DNA of 64,000 nt from Arthrobacter sp. SPG23. Lineage in GTDB: Bacteria; Actinomycetota; Actinomycetes; Actinomycetales; Micrococcaceae. Every line of letters starts with the position of its first letter. The stretch's first letter is position 1. A program made the translations under genes and the position numbers. Below are positions 56,334 to 64,000 of this stretch, piece by piece. The stretch lies in assembly GCF_000876655.1 (NCBI RefSeq), contig NZ_JYCN01000001.1, positions 62,001-126,000 on the forward strand. The letters run 5' to 3'. A model generated the notes under the pieces. The model had not been told where the DNA came from, did not search any database, and worked only from the letters and a program-made list of their open reading frames with translations.

Positions 56334-57410
56334 CTAGAGGAAGCGGTCCAGCAGGCTCGCCTCGGCCATCCGGCTCAGTCCCTCCCGGACCGTGCGGGCG
56401 CGCTGGTCGCCGATGCCGTCCACCGTCATGAGGTCGTCGATGGTGGCTGCCATCAGGTACTGGAGCCCGCCGAAGTGGTCAACAAGCCTGTCCGCCACGG
56501 CCTTTGGCACCGCTTTCAGGCCGGACAGGAGACGGTAACCGCGCGGCTGCACCACGGCGTCGAGCGTCTCCACGCCGCCCGCGAAGCCGATAATGCCGGC
56601 AATCCGGCTCAGGTCGATCAGTTCGGTGGGGCCGAGGCTCAGCAGGGCGCTGACGGCACCGTCAATGTCCTCCGGGGTGGCGTTCGGGCCGGCGTAATCG
56701 CGGATGATCACATCGCTGCCGGGTCCCCGGCCCACCGTGAGTTCATCCAGCTGGAGCGATAGCAGGCGCCCGTCCTCGCCGAGCTCAAGGACGTACTGGG
56801 AGATTTCCTCGGAGATCCGGCGCACCATTTCCTGGCGCTGCAGCGTCACCGCGACGTCCCGGACAGTCACCATGGCTTCGATTTCCAGGGCGGAAAGGGA
56901 ACTGGTGACCTGGTCCAGCCGGGACCGGTAGCGTTCCAGGGTGGCCAGCGCCTGGTTGGCGCGGGCCAGGACCTTCTCGGAGCCCTCCAGGACGTGCCGC
57001 AGCCCGTTCACGTACAGGGCGATGATCTGCATGGACTGGCTGACAGAGATCACGGGAACGCCGGTCTGGATGGCCACCCGCTCCGCAGTGCGGTGCCTGG
57101 TGCCCGATTCCTGGGTTTCGATGCTGGAGTCCGGAACCAGCTGCACGGCGGCCCGAAGGATGTTGCCGGCGTCTTTGTCGCAGATGATGGCGCCGTCCAT
57201 TTTGGCCAGCTCGCGAAGGCGCGTGGGGGAGAAGTCGATCCCGATGTCGAACCCGCCGGAGCAGATGGACTCGATGGTCTTGTCGATGCCCAGGACGATC
57301 AACGCGCCCGTGCGCCCGCGAAGGATGCGTTCCAGGCCATCGCGCAGAGCGGTGCCTGGAGCCACTCTGCCCAGAGTCGCCTTAAGCGAATCTTCAGGGC
57401 TCCGAGCCAT
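56334..57410 (-). CDS. disA: DNA integrity scanning diadenylate cyclase DisA
   Basis: 358 residues; makes cyclic di-AMP from ATP and scans DNA for branched structures. The N-terminal DAC domain carries the DGA motif (Asp about 72) and GTRHRTAER (about 103-111). A central helical linker and C-terminal tandem helix-hairpin-helix (VETLDAVVQPRGYRLLSGLK; MTVDGIGDQRARTVREGL) complete the family layout. The ATG at 57410 is preferred for its gaaggg RBS. radA, the usual partner, is not adjacent; prfC lies upstream in the opposite direction. Confidence 0.96.
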   Translation of the reverse strand: MARSPEDSLKATLGRVAPGTALRDGLERILRGRTGALIVLGIDKTIESICSGGFDIGIDFSPTRLRELAKMDGAIICDKDAGNILRAAVQLVPDSSIETQESGTRHRTAERVAIQTGVPVISVSQSMQIIALYVNGLRHVLEGSEKVLARANQALATLERYRSRLDQVTSSLSALEIEAMVTVRDVAVTLQRQEMVRRISEEISQYVLELGEDGRLLSLQLDELTVGRGPGSDVIIRDYAGPNATPEDIDGAVSALLSLGPTELIDLSRIAGIIGFAGGVETLDAVVQPRGYRLLSGLKAVPKAVADRLVDHFGGLQYLMAATIDDLMTVDGIGDQRARTVREGLSRMAEASLLDRFL

Positions 57411-57768
57411 AGGTTTTCCCTTCAAAGGTGCAGGCCGCTGCCTGCAAGTATGCCGGTTTTACGATTCCGCCGGCAGGATCAAAAGTACTCATTTCCCCAC
57501 TGGCTCCATCCTAGAGGCAAAGAAGAGCATTAACCGCACGGACAAGCCTCAAAGTGGCCCGTTTGGCCTGCTGCCGGCAGCGGTCCGGAAGGCCCGGGAC
57601 GACGGCGGCGGGAGACGGCAGTTGGGCCGTTTACCGGCGCCTCCTGCCGCCCTGCGATAAACTGGAAACCTTGGCTGCACAGTTAACGCCTGCCGGCCCC
57701 ACGTTTGAATTGCGTTCACATCACATTCACATCCCTTACCCGCCCCCTGTCGCAGCGAAAGTAGCACC
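57411..57768. other. disA-prfC divergent intergenic region (358 bp)
   Basis: No gene supported. A gcaggc-cgct-gcctgc hairpin (57430-57445) sits just upstream of the disA RBS. ggcggcgggag (57604-57614) pairs with ctcctgccgcc (57641-57651) with one G-U, and a small acgg/ccgt stem nests inside. A taaact box at about 57658-57663 lies 105 bp before prfC and may be its -10. Confidence 0.5.
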
Positions 57769-59382
57769 GTGTCTCAAGAAGTCCTTAGCCCCGCCCGAGT
57801 CCAGGAGATTCACAAGCAGGCGGCCCGGCGTCGGACTTTCGCGGTCATTTCCCACCCTGACGCCGGCAAGTCCACGCTCACTGAAGCCCTGGCGCTGCAC
57901 GCGAAGGTGATCGGCACAGCCGGTGCGTCCAGCGGCAAGTCCAACCGCAAGGAAACGGTCTCGGACTGGATGCAGATGGAAAAGGACCGCGGCATCTCCA
58001 TCAGCTCCGCAGCCCTGCAGTTCGCCTACCGTGACACCGTGATCAACCTCCTGGACACCCCCGGCCACGCCGACTTCTCCGAGGACACCTACCGCGTCCT
58101 GGCCGCCGTGGACTGCGCCGTGATGCTGGTTGATGCAGCCAAGGGCCTGGAAACGCAGACCATGAAGCTCTTCGAGGTCTGCAAGCAGCGCAACCTGCCC
58201 ATCATCACAGTGATCAACAAGTGGGACCGTCCCGGCCTGGATGCCCTGGCGCTGATGGACGAAATCACCGAGCGCACGGGACTCCAGCCCATGCCGCTGA
58301 CCTGGGCCGTGGGCATCTCGGGCGACTTCCGCGGCGTGTGGGACCTCCGCAACGACCGCTTCGCCCGGTTCCAGAGGAACAACGCAGGCGCCAACATCGC
58401 GCTCACCGAGTACTTCACCCCCGAAGAAGCCGCCGCCAACCAGGGCGACGACTGGTCCAACGCCGTGGACGAAGCCGGACTGGTCATCGAATCCAACCTG
58501 GAGTTCGACGTCGACGCCTTCCACGCAGGCAAGGCAACCCCCATCCTCTTCAGCTCCGCCGCCCTCAACTTCGGCGTTAAGGAAATCCTGGACGCTTTGG
58601 TGGACTTCGCCCCGCCGGCGGCGCCGCGGCCCGACGTCGACGGCGAGCCCCGTGCGGTGGATGCTCCGTTCGCGGGTTTCGTCTTCAAGGTCCAGGCCGG
58701 CATGAACAAGGCCCACCGCGACCACGTCGCCTTCATCCGCGTGTGCTCCGGCGTCTTCGAACGCGGCATGGTGGTCACGCAGACGCGCACCGGCAAGTCG
58801 TTCGCCACCAAATACGCCCAGCAGGTGTTCGGCCGTGAGCGCGAGGTGATCGACGAAGCCTTCCCCGGCGACGTCGTTGGCCTGGTGAATGCCTCGTCGC
58901 TGCGCGTGGGCGACAGCCTGTTCCTGGACGAACCCGTGGAGTTCCCCGCGATCCCGCTGTTCGCTCCGGAGCACTTCCAGGTGGCGCGTTCCAAGGACCC
59001 CAGCCGCTTCAAGCAGTTCCGCCGCGGCATCGAGCAGCTCGAGCACGAGGGCGTCATCCAGGTGCTCCGCTCCGACATCCGCGGCGACCAGGCGCCGGTG
59101 CTCGCCGCCGTCGGCCCCATGCAGTTCGAAGTGGTGGAGGACCGCATGGCGCACGACTTCAGCGCCCCGATGCGCCTGGAGCGGCTGCCGTACTCGATGG
59201 CAAGGATCTCGACGGCGGACGCCATGCCCGCCCTGGCCAACGTGCCGGGCGCCGAGGTGCTGCTGCGCTCCGACGGCGAATACCTGGCCCTGTTCAACGA
59301 CATTTGGGCGCTTCGGCGGATCGAAAAGAACCACCCGGATCTGACCCTGGTGCCGATCGGCACGCACAACCCCGCCAAATAG
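57769..59382 (+). CDS. prfC: peptide chain release factor 3
   Basis: 537-residue translational GTPase that recycles RF1/RF2. G1 is HPDAGKST, G3 is DTPGHADFSEDTYR and G4 is NKWD in VINKWDRPG; RF3-specific segments EKDRGISISSAALQF and ARSKDPSRFKQFRRGI are present. GTG start. Full length. Confidence 0.97.
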   Translation: MSQEVLSPARVQEIHKQAARRRTFAVISHPDAGKSTLTEALALHAKVIGTAGASSGKSNRKETVSDWMQMEKDRGISISSAALQFAYRDTVINLLDTPGHADFSEDTYRVLAAVDCAVMLVDAAKGLETQTMKLFEVCKQRNLPIITVINKWDRPGLDALALMDEITERTGLQPMPLTWAVGISGDFRGVWDLRNDRFARFQRNNAGANIALTEYFTPEEAAANQGDDWSNAVDEAGLVIESNLEFDVDAFHAGKATPILFSSAALNFGVKEILDALVDFAPPAAPRPDVDGEPRAVDAPFAGFVFKVQAGMNKAHRDHVAFIRVCSGVFERGMVVTQTRTGKSFATKYAQQVFGREREVIDEAFPGDVVGLVNASSLRVGDSLFLDEPVEFPAIPLFAPEHFQVARSKDPSRFKQFRRGIEQLEHEGVIQVLRSDIRGDQAPVLAAVGPMQFEVVEDRMAHDFSAPMRLERLPYSMARISTADAMPALANVPGAEVLLRSDGEYLALFNDIWALRRIEKNHPDLTLVPIGTHNPAK

Positions 59383-59420
59383 CGGGCCTCCGTCAACTCC
59401 GCGACCATCGCCGGGATATC

Positions 59421-59434
59421 ATAAGCATACTTAT
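59421..59434. promoter_or_regulatory. inverted repeat before the kinase-GAF gene
   Basis: ataag-cata-cttat, a short dyad in a locally AT-rich 30-bp stretch, 27 bp before the ATG. It may be an operator or part of the promoter. Confidence 0.4.
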
Positions 59435-59459
59435 TAAATAAACAGCTGAGAGGCCGATC

Positions 59460-60905
59460 ATGGCTGCAAGCATGGAACCCGGCTACCTCCTCAGCGGCCG
59501 ATACCGGATCGGTGCCCTCGTTGGCAGGGGGAGCCAGTCAGGCGTCTACAAGGCCTTCGATGAGCTCCTTCAGCGCGACGTCGCGGTCAAGCTCTTCCGG
59601 GACGACCCCGGGAACCTGGACCACGTGCGCCGCCAGGGCGAGGAAGCGCGCATCCTGGCCGGAATGAGCCACCACGCACTGGTCACCCTGCTGGACGCGG
59701 GCGCGGACCTCAGCGACCCCCGGCACCGGCGCACGTATCTTGTCATGGAACTGGTCCGCGGGCCGGACCTGCGCCAGCGCGCGGCCCAAGGCCCCCTTTC
59801 CGCGGCGCACCTGGCACTGATCGGCCACGACCTCGCCGACGGGCTTGCGTATATCCACCACCACGGCATCGTCCACCGGGACGTCAAGCCCGCCAATATC
59901 CTCCTGGTGGACTACAACAACGATGACCGCCGGCCGCGCGCCAAGCTGAGCGACTTCGGCGTGGCGATGATCCTCGGCGAAGGCCAGCGGAGCGGCCCCG
60001 CGGAAAGCTCCGGCACCCCGCAGTACCTCAGCCCCGAACAGGCTGCCAGCGAGCCGGTGGGCCCGCCCAGTGACGTGTACTCCCTGGGGCTGGTCCTGCT
60101 TGAGGGGCTGACCGGGAAGCCCGTGTACCCCGGGGCGCCGATCGCCTCGGCCATGGCGCGGCTCCTGCGGGATCCGCACATTCCCGAAGCAGTGGCACCC
60201 AAATGGGCTGCCCTGCTCACTTCCATGCTGTCCCGTGAGCCGGGGGACCGGCCCGGCGCCCGGGACGTTTCCCTTGCCCTGCGGCAGGAAGTCATCAGCG
60301 CGGCCGGGCGCCGGCGGGGCAGCAGCCCGGCATCGTCCGGGACCCCAGCGCCCGGGACGCGGGACGCGGGAACTGTGGCGGAAGCGCCGCCGTCGGACGT
60401 TTCTGCCGCGAATGAAGAGGCGCGGATGCGCGCCGTCGAACGCTACCGGATCCTGGACACGCCGCCGGACGGCACGTTCGACCGGATCGTAGCCCTGGCC
60501 GCCCGGATGTTCTCCGTCCCCGTGGCCATCGTCAGCGTGGTGGACCATGACCGGATCTGGTTCAAAGCCCATCACGGGACCGACGTGGGCGAAATTGGGC
60601 GTGATCCCGGGCTGTGCGCATCCGCCATCCTGCAGGACGACGTCTGGGTGGTCCCGGACGCCGTCACGGACCCGCGCACCCTGGCGAACCCGCTCGTCGC
60701 GGGCGAGTTCGGCCTGCAGTTCTATGCCGGAGTGCCGCTGCGCACCCCCGACGGATACAACCTGGGGACGTTCTGCATCCTGGACCGCAAGCCGCGGGAG
60801 TTCACCGCGGAAGATTCCCGCACGCTGGAGGATCTGGCCGCGATCGTGATGAACGACCTTGAGCTGCGACTCCAAAGCCGCAGCGCGGTGGCGGCCGGCA
60901 GATGA
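59460..60905 (+). CDS. serine/threonine protein kinase fused to a GAF domain
   Basis: 481 residues. Hanks-type kinase domain (about 14-275): glycine loop VGRGSQSGVY, ATP-binding Lys 44 in VAVKLF, catalytic Asp 141 in HRDVKPANIL, DFG at 165-167, and SPEQ in GTPQYLSPEQA. After a Pro/Ser/Ala linker (about 288-320), a GAF domain (about 335-470: RYRILDTPPDGTFDRIVALA, then FYAGVPLRTPDGYNLGTFCI) fills the place where PASTA or membrane segments usually sit. No membrane helix, so a soluble sensor kinase. The ligand is unknown. Tail to tail with a PucR-type regulator. Confidence 0.92.
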   Translation: MAASMEPGYLLSGRYRIGALVGRGSQSGVYKAFDELLQRDVAVKLFRDDPGNLDHVRRQGEEARILAGMSHHALVTLLDAGADLSDPRHRRTYLVMELVRGPDLRQRAAQGPLSAAHLALIGHDLADGLAYIHHHGIVHRDVKPANILLVDYNNDDRRPRAKLSDFGVAMILGEGQRSGPAESSGTPQYLSPEQAASEPVGPPSDVYSLGLVLLEGLTGKPVYPGAPIASAMARLLRDPHIPEAVAPKWAALLTSMLSREPGDRPGARDVSLALRQEVISAAGRRRGSSPASSGTPAPGTRDAGTVAEAPPSDVSAANEEARMRAVERYRILDTPPDGTFDRIVALAARMFSVPVAIVSVVDHDRIWFKAHHGTDVGEIGRDPGLCASAILQDDVWVVPDAVTDPRTLANPLVAGEFGLQFYAGVPLRTPDGYNLGTFCILDRKPREFTAEDSRTLEDLAAIVMNDLELRLQSRSAVAAGR

Positions 60906-60913
60906 ACCGCCGC

Positions 60914-62116
60914 CTAGCGACGCCCCGCATGCAGGGCCAGTTCCAGCTCGAACCGGGCCCTCGGGTCTTCAAGCGCCTCCCCGAAGAGTTCGCGCAGCTG
61001 CGCCGCCCGGTAACCCACGGTCTGCGGATGGATGCCGAGCTCGGCCGCCACCGGAGCCCGCTGCCCCCAGTGCCGCAGCCAGGAAAGGAGGGTCTCCGCC
61101 AGCCTTTCGCGCTGCGCCGGGCGCAGGCCTTCCAGCGGCGCAAGCCTGCGCTCCGCCAATTCGGCGATGGCGGAGGGCTCAGAACCGAGGACAATCTGGG
61201 CCAGGTGGTCATCCGCCCAGATGGGCGGATCCTCAGGGCCTTCCCGCGGCGGCAGCACCGAGGCTGCCAGCACGGCGAGCCGCAGCGAGTCGGGCACCTT
61301 TTCCCAGCTGCCGGCGGGCCCCACGGCAGCGGACCTGCCCTTCAGCGCCTTGTCCAGCGCCGCCCGGGCGCCCTCGGACTTCCGGGCCGGAACCAAGGCC
61401 ACGGCATCCGTTTCGCGCTCCACCACCAGTGTTCCCGGCCCCAGCTGCAGCCGCAGCCCTGCCGACCGGTCCAGCGGGAGGGTGACCACCACGAGCCTCG
61501 CCGGCAGCGACCAGTCGGCCATGGAAGCCGCCTGCCGCAGCGCGGCCTCGTCCGCCTGGCCCATCAGCAGCAGCTCCAGCAGTTCGGTCCTGCGCCGGTC
61601 CACGGCCCCGGCGCGCTCGGACTGTTCAAAGGCGTAGGCCTCGGCGCTCACGGCGGACAGTTCGTCGATGTATGCCAGGATCGATTCGCCCAGGTCCACC
61701 ACCACGCTCTGGCCCAGGTCCTTTTCCATCGAGATCCGCGACATCTCCCGGAATGTCACTCGGGCACCCATACGGTACGCGCTCAGCAGCGCGTCCATGC
61801 TTCGGCCCTGGCGGAATTCGCCGCTGCCAAGCCCCGCCACGAGCTGCCGGCTCTCCTCGGACAGGGCGGGCAGCCTGGTACCGGGCAGCTGGAGGAACCG
61901 CTCCAGGGCAGCAGCCACCCCGCGCCGCAGGCCGCGGCCGAAGCGGCCCTCGATGGGCCTGGCGTAGGCAGGAACCAGCTGCGGGACCGCATCGATGATG
62001 GCCTCCACAATGCCGGGCATCTTGGGGCGCAGCAGGTCGCTGACCTCACGGGGCAGGGCCAGCCACGGCGGATCGTATGCGGGAGCTGCAGGACTCTTCG
62101 AGGCCGGAGGGTTCAT
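60914..62116 (-). CDS. PucR/CdaR-type helix-turn-helix regulator
   Basis: 400 residues from the ATG at 62116. A helical N-terminal region (about 20-170) and a central GGDEF-like degenerate region (about 175-300) precede a C-terminal PucR-type HTH_30: ETLLSWLRHWGQRAPVAAEL, then GIHPQTVGYRAAQLRELFG. Such proteins often control a neighbouring divergent operon. Here that is the ferredoxin reductase-desaturase pair, whose first gene starts about 100 bp away. The frame is open to 62203, but those codons overlap the divergent promoter. Confidence 0.88.
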   Translation of the reverse strand: MNPPASKSPAAPAYDPPWLALPREVSDLLRPKMPGIVEAIIDAVPQLVPAYARPIEGRFGRGLRRGVAAALERFLQLPGTRLPALSEESRQLVAGLGSGEFRQGRSMDALLSAYRMGARVTFREMSRISMEKDLGQSVVVDLGESILAYIDELSAVSAEAYAFEQSERAGAVDRRRTELLELLLMGQADEAALRQAASMADWSLPARLVVVTLPLDRSAGLRLQLGPGTLVVERETDAVALVPARKSEGARAALDKALKGRSAAVGPAGSWEKVPDSLRLAVLAASVLPPREGPEDPPIWADDHLAQIVLGSEPSAIAELAERRLAPLEGLRPAQRERLAETLLSWLRHWGQRAPVAAELGIHPQTVGYRAAQLRELFGEALEDPRARFELELALHAGRR

Positions 62117-62202
62117 GAGAGACTTCCATAAGTTGTTTCGGGGGAACAGTTTAGAACGTTCGATCGTATGCCTTGGGAGAAGAAATATGCCTCGATCCAA
62201 CA

Positions 62203-62218
62203 TAAGGTTAATAACATG
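62203..62218 (+). promoter_or_regulatory. candidate leaderless promoter of the ferredoxin reductase gene
   Basis: TAAGGT (62203-62208) ends 7 nt before the ATG at 62216. A gaacgttc palindrome at 62154-62161, followed by cgatcg, lies upstream and is a possible regulator site. Confidence 0.45.
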
Positions 62219-63352
62219 ATCCGGCTCCGTAAGCTGGCGCGCGCCGCATCTGTACTGACCACCCCGCTAGCTCCAGAAGATATTCTGTCGCTCTTCAACC
62301 CTGTGTTCTCTGCCCGCCAGTTGCGCGGCATAGTCACCAGGGTGGTGGCCGAGACGGCCGATTCCGCCACTATCTTCTTCCGTCCAGGCCGCGGCTGGAA
62401 GGCCCACCAGGCCGGCCAGTGGGCCCGCATCGGCGTCGAACTCGACGGCGTGCGGCACTGGCGTTCCTATTCCCTGAGCGCCCCCGCCGGCCAGGATCCC
62501 GCCATCACCGTGACCGACGTTGGCGCCGTTTCCGGCGTCCTGGTGCGCAACACCCGCCCCGGTGACGTGCTGTTCCTGGCCCCGCCGCAGGGCGACTTCG
62601 TCCTTCCCGAGCACCCCCGGCCGTTGCTGATGCTCACCGCCGGCAGCGGCATCACCCCCGTGATGTCCATGGTGCGAACGCTGGTTCCGCACCGTCCGGA
62701 TGCCGACGTCGTGCTGATCCATTCAGCCCGGACCCCCGAAGACAGCATCTTCCGGGAAGAACTGTCGGAGCTTGCCGACCAGTTCCCCAACTTCAAGGTC
62801 ACCCACTGGTTTACCGGCGAACGCGGCCGGGTGGACTTCTCCTCTGCCGCCATGCTGGACGAACTCTGCCCGGACTGGCGCCACCGCGCAGCCTATGCGT
62901 GCGGACCCGAAGGATTCCTGGACGACGCCGAAGCACTGTGGTCCGCGGAGGCCGCTGCTGCAGCGGAGGGTTCCACGCTCACCGAAGGTTCGGCCGCCGG
63001 AGAGTCCCACCAGCCGGAGGGGCCCTTTGCAGCCGACCCGATCAACCTCATCATCGAACGCTTCACCACCAGCCTCGCCGCCGGTGCAGGGCACGACGGC
63101 GGACTGGTCACCTTTGAGGCCTCCGACCGCGAGGTTGAGGTGGACGGAAGCACCCCGCTGCTGGACGTCGGCGAAGACGCCGGCGTGCTGATGCCCAGCG
63201 GCTGCCGGATGGGCATCTGCCACAGCTGCCTTACCCCCCTGCGGGCGGGGCACGTCCGCGACCTCCGCACCGGCGAAGTCCATGGCGAGCCGGGCCAACT
63301 AATCCAGACGTGTGTATCGGCAGCCGCCGGACCCGTTAACCTCGACATTTGA
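62216..63352 (+). CDS. ferredoxin-NADP reductase-like protein with C-terminal 2Fe-2S domain
   Basis: 378 residues from the ATG at 62216. FAD-binding region with HWRSYSLSAPAG (RxYS motif), NAD(P)-binding region with LTAGSGITPVMSMV and AYACGPEGFLDDA, then a plant-type ferredoxin domain with CRMGICHSC plus a distal Cys in LIQTCVSA. It resembles Rv3230c, the reported electron donor to the DesA3 desaturase, and the adjacent desaturase supports that role. An earlier in-frame ATG at 62168 is less likely because TAAGGT lies 7 nt before 62216. Confidence 0.92.
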   Translation: MIRLRKLARAASVLTTPLAPEDILSLFNPVFSARQLRGIVTRVVAETADSATIFFRPGRGWKAHQAGQWARIGVELDGVRHWRSYSLSAPAGQDPAITVTDVGAVSGVLVRNTRPGDVLFLAPPQGDFVLPEHPRPLLMLTAGSGITPVMSMVRTLVPHRPDADVVLIHSARTPEDSIFREELSELADQFPNFKVTHWFTGERGRVDFSSAAMLDELCPDWRHRAAYACGPEGFLDDAEALWSAEAAAAAEGSTLTEGSAAGESHQPEGPFAADPINLIIERFTTSLAAGAGHDGGLVTFEASDREVEVDGSTPLLDVGEDAGVLMPSGCRMGICHSCLTPLRAGHVRDLRTGEVHGEPGQLIQTCVSAAAGPVNLDI

Positions 63353-63365
63353 GGAGCACCACCGC

Positions 63366-64000
63366 ATGGCAATAGTTACCAACCACGAAGCCGAGACCAC
63401 GGAAGACGCCGTTGTGCCGTCCTCGCGCGACGACGCCGCCTTGAAGGCGGATGCAGCTGCGGAAGCCTCCGGGGCCCAGGCCGCGAAAACCCGCCGGGGG
63501 GCGCTGGCCACTTCCGGCAGCCCGCTGGTCCGTCCGCCGGCCGCAGCGCACCTCTCGGACGAGCAGGTGGCCGAGCTGGGCCGCGAACTTGATGCCATCA
63601 AGGACGACATCCTGGCCAAGCGGGGATCCTCCGACGCCGCATATATCCGCCGCATGATCAAGATCCAGCGCGGACTGGAGATCTCCGGCCGCGCAACGCT
63701 CCTGGTCAGCCGGAACAAGGCTGCCTGGATCACCGGCACCACCCTGCTGAGCCTGGCCAAGATCCTGGAAAACATGGAGATCGGGCACAACGTCCTGCAC
63801 GGCCAGTGGGACTGGATGCGGGACCCGGACATCCACTCCACCACCTGGGAATGGGACTTCGTCACCCCGGCCCGCTCCTGGCAGCACACGCACAATGACC
63901 TGCACCACCGCTGGACCAACGTGGTGGGCAAGGACAACGACGTCGGATACAACCTGCTGCGGATGGACCCCCAGCAGGAGTGGAAGCCGTTCAACCTCGG
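63366..64000 (+). CDS. fatty acid desaturase (acyl-CoA/acyl-lipid type), N-terminal part
   Basis: Starts at an ATG with gaggag 9 nt upstream and stays open to the right edge (211 full codons, truncated). An Ala/Asp-rich extension of about 75 residues precedes the domain. The first His box appears as GHNVLHGQW (HxxxH) and the second as HTHNDLHHRW (HxxHH), the diiron ligands of membrane desaturases; the third box lies beyond the window. It would introduce a cis double bond using electrons from the preceding reductase, 13 bp upstream. Confidence 0.92.
   Translation, partial: MAIVTNHEAETTEDAVVPSSRDDAALKADAAAEASGAQAAKTRRGALATSGSPLVRPPAAAHLSDEQVAELGRELDAIKDDILAKRGSSDAAYIRRMIKIQRGLEISGRATLLVSRNKAAWITGTTLLSLAKILENMEIGHNVLHGQWDWMRDPDIHSTTWEWDFVTPARSWQHTHNDLHHRWTNVVGKDNDVGYNLLRMDPQQEWKPFNL

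Noticed and set aside
57411..57768. c-di-AMP (ydaO-type) riboswitch near disA
   Set aside because: Only simple hairpins are visible; I could not recognise the conserved riboswitch core.

Overview
The window is a 64 kb piece of a high-GC actinobacterial chromosome, most likely from the Micrococcaceae and close to Arthrobacter or Pseudarthrobacter. The evidence is the strong GC bias at third codon positions, frequent GTG and TTG starts, Lsr2, DisA and ClpC, phosphoketolase, and the actinobacterial order ppa-dacB-metalloprotease-tilS-hpt-ftsH-folE-folP-folB-folK-DUF3180-(PH)2-DUF2520-panC ... lysS-lsr2-clpC. No rRNA, tRNA, CRISPR array, phage or insertion sequence was recognised. This is mostly ordinary chromosomal backbone.

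Layout. 1-8.7 kb: an SDR tail, an acidic disordered protein, a uracil/xanthine permease divergent from a RutE-like nitroreductase, a 2H phosphoesterase, phosphoglucomutase, a NERD-domain membrane protein, a DUF4190 protein and a POT peptide transporter. 8.7-18.5 kb: peptidase E coupled to a frameshifted amidase, rhodanese, prephenate dehydratase, a lipid kinase, seryl-tRNA synthetase, an AbiEi/DUF559-like protein, a HAD phosphatase and a SatD-like DNA-binding protein. 18.6-25.7 kb: phosphoketolase, DUF429, a carboxylesterase, pyrophosphatase, PBP4-type DacB and a small exported peptide. 25.8-38 kb: the conserved tRNA-modification, purine-salvage, FtsH, folate and pantothenate run. 38-42.5 kb: a drug/H+ MFS exporter and three tandem alpha/beta-hydrolase paralogues, set between panC and lysS. 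42.5-48 kb: lysS, lsr2, clpC. 48-64 kb: an S9 peptidase, an ArgA-like acetyltransferase, the dhaKLM dihydroxyacetone kinase operon, a frameshifted mutY, disA, prfC, a kinase-GAF fusion, a PucR-type regulator, and a ferredoxin reductase with a fatty acid desaturase that runs off the right edge.

How genes work together. PepE, the amidase and the POT transporter form a co-directional peptide/amide set. FolE, FolP, FolB and FolK give four steps of folate synthesis, followed by membrane PH-domain proteins, a DUF2520 oxidoreductase and PanC. DhaK, DhaL and DhaM make a PEP-dependent dihydroxyacetone kinase; its DhaM carries EIIA and HPr domains but no EI. The ferredoxin reductase is the likely electron donor to the adjacent desaturase, with the divergent PucR-type protein as candidate regulator.

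Points worth a second look: (i) a pair of inverted, about 52-bp hairpin elements downstream of clpC whose inner stems differ by compensatory changes, which looks like a structured REP/BIME-like repeat; (ii) single-base homopolymer indels that break mutY just before its Fe-S cysteines and the amidase near its C-terminus, either real lesions or assembly errors; (iii) a small unidentified ORF with its own AT-rich promoter region, ribosome binding site and terminator; (iv) several genes whose starts sit 6-10 nt after a TANNNT box, suggesting leaderless mRNAs.
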